From Candidatus Aenigmatarchaeota archaeon (GTDB lineage: Archaea; Aenigmatarchaeota; Aenigmatarchaeia; PWEA01), in assembly GCA_003550625.1 (NCBI GenBank), contig PUKU01000083.1:1-8611 (forward strand): DNA of 8,611 nt, in the 5' to 3' direction. The notes under the pieces were generated by a model, which searched no databases, was not told the origin of the DNA, and saw nothing but the letters and a program-made list of their open reading frames with translations. The translations under genes and the position numbers were made by a program. Positions 1 to 3,865 of the stretch are shown piece by piece. Position 1 is the stretch's first letter, and each line of letters opens with the position of its first letter.

Positions 1-71
1 GAGTGTTCACCATAACTGCAGACTACACGTATGTCAAGGACGATTATTTTCCCCTGGTAGTCGAGCCATAG
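1..71 (+). CDS. C-terminal tail of a secreted or envelope protein (partial), probable paralogue of the next gene
   Basis: The reading frame beginning at position 3 is open from the window edge to a TAG at 69-71. It gives a 22-residue tail containing TITADYTYVKDDYF. This resembles the last residues of the next protein (SLTLDYGYRIRQR): a beta-strand pattern with a shared D-Y-x-Y core in the same position near the C terminus. It is followed by a promoter and then a same-strand lipoprotein gene, so the two may be tandem copies of one family. Only the tail is visible, so the function and even the family are inferred. Confidence 0.5.
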   Translation, partial: VFTITADYTYVKDDYFPLVVEP

Positions 72-102
72 ACGGCTTCAGCACCCGATTTTCCCTGTAA
101 AG

Positions 103-138
103 CTTTATAAATGCTAATTACGTAGTTTAGTCTGAGGT
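103..138 (+). promoter_or_regulatory. TATA box and Shine-Dalgarno of the lipoprotein gene
   Basis: An archaeal TATA box, CTTTATAAAT, lies at 103-112. A start about 26 bp downstream would fall near 133, leaving a leader of roughly 12 nt before the ATG at 145. TGAGGT at 133-138 is a good Shine-Dalgarno sequence with 6 nt spacing. It is the only convincing Shine-Dalgarno sequence seen ahead of a protein gene in this window. Confidence 0.65.
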
Positions 139-144
139 AGTAAT

Positions 145-1044
145 ATGCTTTCGTTTAAAAAAGAGCTTGTGATCATTCTGATTACGGTTTCGCTGGTTTT
201 TGCCTCTGGATGTATAGAGTTCGGGGAAGATGAAGAACCAGCAGCATACGGACTCACCATAGAAACACTTGAAGCAATTCCAAGTCAAGTTTTCTCAGGA
301 GATACATTTGAACTGGTGCTCGATGTACGTAATCTTGGTGGCGTGGAAGCAAGAGAAATCGAGCCAGAGCTATATACAGCAGGTGGTGCATCAACAACAG
401 ATGATTTTACACCATCCAGCGTAGGGTCTCTTAACCCACCTACAGCGGATTTCGAAGGCGAGGGAGCTTCCTTCAGTCTTGACATGTCTGCACCGACTTT
501 GAGTGTTTCTGATGAGACTGTGAGACCTGAGGTCAGGGTGCCTTACAAGTACAAGACAGAATCAAGGATTTTAATCCCCGTTTTACACGAAGAGGAGTAC
601 AGGGCCATAGAAGGTACCGATGAAACTGTTCCTCGGATAGAAAAGGCAAGGGTGACAGATGGTCCATTTACGGTTGATATAACAGGACCAAACCCAGGAA
701 GAGTAGGAGATGGTGACATTGAGGTTCCATTTACAGTGAGTGGAAGTAACATAGGAGGAGGAACCGCATATCTTGAAAGTGGTCACCCAAGTCCCGGGAC
801 AGATGATCTGAACAGGATAGACATAGATGTTGACATAGACCACGATGATTTCGACATGTCAGAGGATGCCTGTGACGAGTCTTCCATAAGACTGAGAAAA
901 GACGGCTCTTTCCACATCTCATGTACAATGAGCTTTGACGGAGACATCGATGACGTTACCTTTGAAGAGGTTCCGGTTTCACTGACACTTGACTATGGTT
1001 ACAGGATCAGACAGAGAACCAGTGCATACGTTAGACGGGATTAG
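145..1044 (+). CDS. Acidic secreted lipoprotein with predicted beta-sandwich domains
   Basis: The 299-residue protein has a charged N terminus, a hydrophobic stretch at about 8-20 and a lipobox-like ASGC ending at Cys23. It is therefore probably exported and anchored to the outer face of the membrane by a lipid. The mature part is strongly acidic and rich in beta-strand patterns. Residues about 45-80 resemble CARDB-like or Ig-like adhesive domains (SGDTFELVLDVRNLGG), and a second similar block lies at about 170-290. Cys243 and Cys260 could form a disulfide. No catalytic motif is visible. The ATG at 145 is supported by a Shine-Dalgarno sequence and a TATA box. The tail of the preceding gene looks like a paralogue. 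The exact family is not recognised; a role as a surface or envelope component is inferred. Confidence 0.8.
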   Translation: MLSFKKELVIILITVSLVFASGCIEFGEDEEPAAYGLTIETLEAIPSQVFSGDTFELVLDVRNLGGVEAREIEPELYTAGGASTTDDFTPSSVGSLNPPTADFEGEGASFSLDMSAPTLSVSDETVRPEVRVPYKYKTESRILIPVLHEEEYRAIEGTDETVPRIEKARVTDGPFTVDITGPNPGRVGDGDIEVPFTVSGSNIGGGTAYLESGHPSPGTDDLNRIDIDVDIDHDDFDMSEDACDESSIRLRKDGSFHISCTMSFDGDIDDVTFEEVPVSLTLDYGYRIRQRTSAYVRRD

Positions 1045-1056
1045 AATACCCCCATC

Positions 1057-1095
1057 TTATTTTTAACTGCTTTAGCAGTTGCTATGCGGTTAAAA
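1057..1095. terminator. Possible bidirectional terminator region between convergent genes
   Basis: The 51-bp gap between the lipoprotein gene and tRNA-Val contains a T-rich run (TTATTTTTA, 1057-1065) suited to archaeal termination of the plus-strand gene. A perfect hairpin, AACTGC-TTTA-GCAGTT, follows at 1065-1080. The outer arms TTAACTGC (1063-1070) and GCGGTTAA (about 1087-1094) are also nearly complementary. For the minus strand a short TTTT run sits directly after the tRNA CCA end. The terminator role is inferred from position and composition. Confidence 0.4.
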
Positions 1096-1171
1096 TGGTG
1101 GGTCCGGCAGGATTTGAACCTGCGATCTTCGCCACGTCAAGGCGACGTCATAGCCACTAGACTACGGACCC
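1096..1171 (-). tRNA. tRNA-Val(GAC), CCA encoded
   Basis: A complete cloverleaf can be folded by eye. The acceptor stem GGGTCCG/CGGACCC is perfect. The D arm is GTCTAGTGGCTATGAC and the anticodon stem is TCGCC/GGCGA around the loop TTGACGT, giving anticodon GAC. The variable loop has 5 nt and the T arm is GCAGG-TTCAAAT-CCTGC. The discriminator is A, followed by an encoded CCA (1096-1098). No intron is present. T8 is present as a possible s4U site. The first 10 nt overlap the end of the upstream methyltransferase gene, whose TAG stop lies inside the tRNA. No TATA box sits about 26 bp upstream, so it is probably cut from a longer transcript. Confidence 0.97.
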
Positions 1172-1692
1172 TTTTTAAATAGCACCACGTAACTCATCTC
1201 GTCGTTCGGATCCCCCACCAGTCCTTCCTTCAGCTCCTTTAGATCGAACAGTGATTTAACTCTCTGTGCCCTTTCTTTAAAGTTTCTTTCGTTGCAGTGC
1301 GTGGATATGAGAGCAAATCCACCGTCCTTTATAACCCTTTCTATTTCACCTGGATTTTTCAACAGGTGTATTGTATCAAAGGATATCACCATGTCGAAGC
1401 TAGAGCTTTTGAAGGGCATGTAGTCTCCGTCGCCGACTATAAATTTAACACCCTCTGTTGCCATGTCTGTTCTTTCCACATCCAGGCCAACTACTTCGGC
1501 ATCTATTCCTCTTTCGTGTAGTTTTTTCTCAAACCACCCCTTTCCTACTCCTATATCAAGTATCCTATCCTTTTCGAGATCCACCTTTCCCTTAAGTGTT
1601 AGTATGAAGTCCAGGAAAATCTCCTTATACTTTTTCTCCTGGGTGGATCTCATCCAGTCCGAGTAAATCTCACTGGTGAATCTACTGTTCAT
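1162..1692 (-). CDS. Class I SAM-dependent methyltransferase, substrate unknown
   Basis: The 176-residue protein has a Rossmann-fold methyltransferase core of the Methyltransf_11 type. Motif I is ILDIGVGKG at 44-52. The acidic end of strand 2 is D71, which would bind the SAM ribose. GDGDYMPF at 87-94 contacts the adenine region in this fold. FDMVISFDTIHLL at 99-111 is the motif IV region, and a short C-terminal strand ends the protein (YVVLFKK). The substrate cannot be told: no DPPY/NPPF motif is present, so a small molecule or protein is as likely as RNA. There is no Shine-Dalgarno sequence, and a TATA box at 1714-1721 lies 26 bp ahead of the ATG. The last four codons and the TAG stop run into tRNA-Val. 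Confidence 0.85.
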   Translation of the reverse strand: MNSRFTSEIYSDWMRSTQEKKYKEIFLDFILTLKGKVDLEKDRILDIGVGKGWFEKKLHERGIDAEVVGLDVERTDMATEGVKFIVGDGDYMPFKSSSFDMVISFDTIHLLKNPGEIERVIKDGGFALISTHCNERNFKERAQRVKSLFDLKELKEGLVGDPNDEMSYVVLFKKGP

Positions 1693-1713
1693 GCCACAGT
1701 CTGTGTTTTCAAG

Positions 1714-1721
1714 ATTTAAAT
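1714..1721 (-). promoter_or_regulatory. TATA box of the methyltransferase gene
   Basis: ATTTAAAT lies on the minus strand, centred about 26 bp before the ATG at 1692. Transcription would begin at or next to the start codon, giving a leaderless message. The box overlaps nothing but the last bases around the stop codon of the membrane-protein gene. Confidence 0.5.
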
Positions 1722-2396
1722 TTATTGTCGGTTCTCTTTGACTACCTTAACTACCTGGGCTATTCCGCTCAGTATGAAAGCTCCACCGACCCAGTATCTT
1801 ATCAGCGCGGGATACCTTATTACAAGGATTCCTGCTGACACCAAAACAAGACCCGTGGCCGTTGTAGCTATCTTTCCACTTTCTGGCATTTTATTTTCCA
1901 CCTCATCAAGTAGATCGACCAGTCCCATCAGGCTAAGGGGGCCCCGGTCGAGGTTGTGTTTTTTTGCAAATTTGCTGATTTCTGTCCCCACTTCACTCCA
2001 AAATCCACTGAAAAATATGAAGTTCAACATAAGCAGGGAGATTATTATGATAAAGGTATAGGTTATACCCGTCCAGTAATCCGTGAACTCTGTGAGAAGC
2101 AGGCCTATCTCGTCGAAGAATATACCCAGTCCAAGGCCGTAGGCTACAGCTGCTACTCTTTCCAAGTTTCTGTCTTTATGCACTATAGAGATCCAGCCTG
2201 CTGCTATAACAAGTGCAATGCCGTAATAAAAATGGTGTATTATATACCTTTCAAATGGAAAGATATCTGCACCTGCCCACCCGGGCACAAGGAGATACAC
2301 GTAGATCCTTGCTATTAGAAATGAAACCAGGAAAGCGATGAATATTATGAAGGGTACTTCCTTCCTCTTACTTTTGAACATTTCTTTTATAGACAT
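1722..2396 (-). CDS. Polytopic membrane protein with intramembrane His-His and Asp-Glu motifs, unknown function
   Basis: From the ATG at 2396 the protein has 224 residues. Hydrophobic segments lie at about 15-37, 52-72, 83-101, 110-132, 178-196 and 202-218, suggesting six membrane spans with a cytoplasmic-looking charged loop at about 133-176. Two motifs stand out within or next to spans: IHHFYYG (53-59) and GIFFDEIGLLL followed by DYW (91-108). Paired His and Asp-Glu residues in membranes can bind metal or heme or carry protons, but no family is recognised. The frame also extends to a TTG at 2423, one base after the tRNA-Gly CCA end, which would add nine residues. No Shine-Dalgarno sequence or own promoter is seen, so it probably shares the tRNA-Gly transcript. 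Confidence 0.8.
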   Translation of the reverse strand: MSIKEMFKSKRKEVPFIIFIAFLVSFLIARIYVYLLVPGWAGADIFPFERYIIHHFYYGIALVIAAGWISIVHKDRNLERVAAVAYGLGLGIFFDEIGLLLTEFTDYWTGITYTFIIIISLLMLNFIFFSGFWSEVGTEISKFAKKHNLDRGPLSLMGLVDLLDEVENKMPESGKIATTATGLVLVSAGILVIRYPALIRYWVGGAFILSGIAQVVKVVKENRQ

Positions 2397-2424
2397 GGTA
2401 GCAGTTGGTATTTCTAGGTACAAA

Positions 2425-2499
2425 TGGTGCGGTCGCCGGGATTTGAACCCGGGCTACGACCGTGGCAGGGTCGTGTCCTAGCCACTAGACCACGACCGC
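2425..2499 (-). tRNA. tRNA-Gly(GCC), CCA encoded
   Basis: The cloverleaf is complete. The acceptor stem is GCGGTCG/CGACCGC and the D arm is GTCTAGTGGCTAGGAC, nearly identical to that of tRNA-Val. The anticodon stem CGACC/GGTCG encloses CTGCCAC, giving anticodon GCC. The variable loop has 4 nt, the T arm is CCGGG-TTCAAAT-CCCGG, the discriminator is A and CCA is encoded at 2425-2427. There is no intron, and T8 is present. A TATA box sits about 28 bp upstream, so transcription should start within a few bases of the mature 5' end. The membrane-protein gene follows directly. Confidence 0.97.
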
Positions 2500-2520
2500 A
2501 CGGTATGGTCTTAACCTCGG

Positions 2521-2532
2521 AATAATATAAAA
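2521..2532 (-). promoter_or_regulatory. TATA box of tRNA-Gly
   Basis: TTTTATATTATT on the minus strand is preceded by an A-rich GAAAAG that could serve as a BRE element. Its centre (about 2527) is 28 bp from the tRNA 5' end at 2499, leaving almost no 5' leader. It sits in the 42-bp gap after the hydrolase stop codon. Confidence 0.65.
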
Positions 2533-2541
2533 CTTTTCATA

Positions 2542-3210
2542 TCAGTTATACCCGATGAGGTTCTTTTCAATAAAATCTTTTAACTCACCATGGTCATTGA
2601 AAATCATGTCGGCGCCTGCCTCCTCGAGTACTTTCTTATCAAGATAGCTTGCGATGGCCCAACATTCTATCCCGGCTTTCTTTGCTGATTCTATCCCAAG
2701 GGGCGCATTTTCTATCACCAAGCACTCATCGTATCCAAGATCCAGTCTCTCCAGACAGTCCAGGTAGGGATCAGGTTCCGGTTTTTTCCCTTCTGTGTCT
2801 TCTTCCGTTACCACAGCATCAAATGTATCAGTGAAGTATTTTCTGATAAATTCCTCTACATTTTCTCTGTTGCTGCCGGTGACAAGTCCCAGTTTGAAGC
2901 CGTCTCTTAGAATTTCAACTATTTCTTTTATTCCCGGGAAAGGTTTCGCCTTGTTTATCTCATCGAACATCCTTCTCTTTTTCTTTACGAGCCTGTCTAA
3001 TGTAGCTTTTTCTATATCAACATCTTTGTCCTCGAGTAGTTTTTTTATAACAAGCTCGGAACCCATGCCCTCGAGTTCGTAGACCCTTCTGGAATCTATA
3101 TCAACACCCATGTCTCCCAGTGTCTCTGCAAAGGATACCGCATGGTATTCCATCGAGTCTATGATCACTCCGTCCATGTCGAAAACTATCGCCTTTATGT
3201 TTCTGTTCAT
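2542..3210 (-). CDS. HAD-superfamily hydrolase (beta-phosphoglucomutase / phosphoglycolate phosphatase-like)
   Basis: The 222-residue protein shows the four HAD motifs in order. Motif I is FDMDGV, with nucleophile D11 and general acid/base D13. Motif II is VTGSN with T111. The motif III lysine lies in GKKPEPDPYL (142-150). Motif IV is IENAPLGIESAKKAG (166-180). The helical region at about 20-85 is a C1 cap, as in beta-phosphoglucomutase and Gph-type phosphatases. It should act on a small phosphorylated metabolite in the cytoplasm; which one cannot be told. The ATG at 3210 puts motif I at the usual distance from the N terminus. A longer frame to 3324 exists but runs through tRNA-Ser and is rejected. 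No Shine-Dalgarno sequence or own TATA is visible; the gene begins 24 nt after tRNA-Ser. Confidence 0.88.
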   Translation of the reverse strand: MNRNIKAIVFDMDGVIIDSMEYHAVSFAETLGDMGVDIDSRRVYELEGMGSELVIKKLLEDKDVDIEKATLDRLVKKKRRMFDEINKAKPFPGIKEIVEILRDGFKLGLVTGSNRENVEEFIRKYFTDTFDAVVTEEDTEGKKPEPDPYLDCLERLDLGYDECLVIENAPLGIESAKKAGIECWAIASYLDKKVLEEAGADMIFNDHGELKDFIEKNLIGYN

Positions 3211-3248
3211 AATATCGTTGAAGTTGAATAGTAGCGCCGGCGGCAGGA

Positions 3249-3299
3249 TTTCCACAACCCCGGGAGGTAATAAAGGGGTTTCCCGGGAAAATAGCTTGC
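3249..3299 (-). other. tRNA intron in the T loop at position 59/60 (51 nt)
   Basis: The T-stem halves GCAGG (3310-3306) and CCTGC (3247-3243) are 58 nt apart instead of 7. Loop bases 54-57 (TTCA) pair with TGGA (3254-3251) as three Watson-Crick pairs plus one T-G pair. Three-nt bulges AA^G and AA^T flank them, and a CAA/TTG helix lies on the inner side. This is a textbook bulge-helix-bulge motif. Removal restores TTCAAAT. The intron also holds two CCCGGG blocks (3287-3282 and 3264-3259) able to pair with each other. Confidence 0.87.
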
Positions 3300-3317
3300 T
3301 TTGAACCTGCGCGGGCT

Positions 3318-3350
3318 TCGTCAAACGACATGATCATGGAACATGTCGGT
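3318..3350 (-). other. Probable tRNA intron in the variable arm (about 33 nt)
   Basis: The region between GGGC (3360-3357) and GCCC (3316-3313) is far too long for a serine variable loop. It forms a stacked hairpin: GTCAAA/TTTGAC (6 bp), then CGACATG/CATGTCG (7 bp) with a 9-nt loop. A 3-nt bulge GAA (3319-3317) lies on the 3' strand beside the outer stem, as expected for a 3' splice site. The 5' side is not a strict 3-nt bulge, so the given ends assume a GA^A and an AA^A cut. Removal leaves an 18-nt variable region. Confidence 0.6.
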
Positions 3351-3367
3351 TTTGACGCCCAGTGGAT

Positions 3368-3404
3368 GTTTCGCTTTCATCCCTGTGGTCAATACATCCA
3401 CGGA
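3368..3404 (-). other. tRNA intron at canonical position 37/38 (37 nt)
   Basis: The insertion follows G37 of the anticodon loop. Loop bases 32-35 (TTCG) pair with CGAA near the intron 3' end (3373-3370), giving a perfect 4-bp core. It is flanked by 3-nt bulges AG^T on the 5' side and AC^A on the 3' side. The intron itself folds into a CC-GTGG/CCAC-a-GG hairpin. Eight nt then separate that hairpin from the core, so the inner side is a loop rather than a strict helix (relaxed bulge-helix-loop). Confidence 0.85.
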
Positions 3405-3467
3405 CTCGAATCCACCGCCTTAAGCCTGACTCGGCCACACCGGCGCATCTTAAGTAAGGTATCGGTG

Positions 3468-3476
3468 TTATAATAA
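3468..3476 (-). promoter_or_regulatory. TATA box of tRNA-Ser
   Basis: TTATTATAA on the minus strand is centred near 3472, 28 bp before the tRNA 5' end at 3444. It starts directly after the zinc-ribbon gene stop codon. The position matches that of the tRNA-Gly box and predicts almost no 5' leader. Confidence 0.6.
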
Positions 3477-3477
3477 T

Positions 3478-3801
3478 TTAACCCTTTGTGAGCACAAACT
3501 CATATCTCATTGGGTCAAACTCCTCTATTTCGCCTCTGTATCCGCAGCTACTACACTTAAAACCTACCTGTATCCTTTCGCCGTCTAGGTTCTCTGCATA
3601 AAGGGAGTCCAGTTCTTTACTACACACGGGACACTTGTCCGGCCTCTTACCGCGGGATTTCCTGGTCTCGACCTTTACATCTATCCCCGGTATCTCTAGG
3701 GCTATCCTTCTAACTCTTTCCGGAGATATCTGAAATGAACGGTCTATATCTTTCAGTTCAATTTCAACCAGCTCACCGAGTTTTTCCTGGCTTCTCGCCA
3801 C
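3478..3801 (-). CDS. Archaeal zinc-ribbon protein, unknown function
   Basis: From the GTG at 3801 the protein has 107 residues. The N-terminal part is alpha-helical with a segment ISPERVRRIALEIPGI (25-40), reminiscent of a winged-helix or small regulatory fold. A four-cysteine zinc ribbon follows: C57-P-V-C60 and C83-S-S-C86. A short C-terminal strand ends in RYEFVLTKG. Zinc binding by the four cysteines is a safe prediction; RNA or protein binding is only possible. The frame stays open upstream to 3876 with coding-like sequence (KIPNQELVERIIKQKLKERG), so the true start may be a non-standard codon overlapping the end of thiI. The gene lies last in a pyrG-thiI operon, suggesting a translation- or RNA-linked role, which is inference. 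Confidence 0.75.
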   Translation of the reverse strand: MARSQEKLGELVEIELKDIDRSFQISPERVRRIALEIPGIDVKVETRKSRGKRPDKCPVCSKELDSLYAENLDGERIQVGFKCSSCGYRGEIEEFDPMRYEFVLTKG

Positions 3802-3865
3802 ACCCCTTTCCTTTAGCTTTTGTTTTATTATCCTCTCAACAAGTTCCTGGTTGGGTATCTTGATT

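Larger units (their letters stand above)
3235..3444 (-). tRNA. tRNA-Ser(CGA) precursor interrupted by three intron-like insertions
   Basis: Read on the minus strand, a type II tRNA can be assembled from four exons: 3444-3405, 3367-3351, 3317-3300 and 3248-3235. The acceptor is GCCGGTG/CGCCGGC (one G-U pair) with discriminator G73, as in archaeal tRNA-Ser. T8 G9 is followed by a GCC/GGC D stem whose loop carries the conserved GG. The anticodon stem is GTGGA/TCCAC around TTCGAGA, anticodon CGA. The variable arm has a GGGC/GCCC stem, and the T arm is GCAGG-TTCAAAT-CCTGC. The spliced length is 89 nt, normal for tRNA-Ser; unspliced it is 210. CCA is not encoded: the bases after G73 are CTA, unlike the two neighbouring tRNAs. 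Exact ends of the variable-arm insertion are uncertain. Identity, anticodon and the other two introns are well supported. Confidence 0.88.

Noticed and set aside
1173..1183. A TATA-like CTATTTAAAAA just before tRNA-Val as its own promoter
   Set aside because: It lies only about 2-12 bp from the tRNA 5' end, too close for archaeal initiation, and is explained as coding sequence (LFKK).
3259..3287. The CCCGGG repeats as a transcription terminator or recombination site
   Set aside because: They lie within the T-loop intron and are better explained as its internal stem; no T-run follows on the minus strand.
3211..3324. An N-terminal extension of 38 residues on the HAD hydrolase
   Set aside because: The extension is translated through the 3' half of tRNA-Ser and its introns, and the shorter start places motif I at the normal distance from the N terminus.
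3249..3404. A C/D box guide RNA hidden in the tRNA introns, as in archaeal tRNA-Trp
   Set aside because: ATGA-like pieces occur, but no proper C box with matching D, C' and D' boxes at usual spacing could be found.
3234..3446. A perfect acceptor stem GCGCCGG/CCGGCGC shifted by two bases, suggesting a tRNA-Leu-like end
   Set aside because: It would leave extra bases on both sides of the D and T arms and a T discriminator. The GCCGGTG/CGCCGGC register gives T8 G9 in place, G73 and no spare bases.
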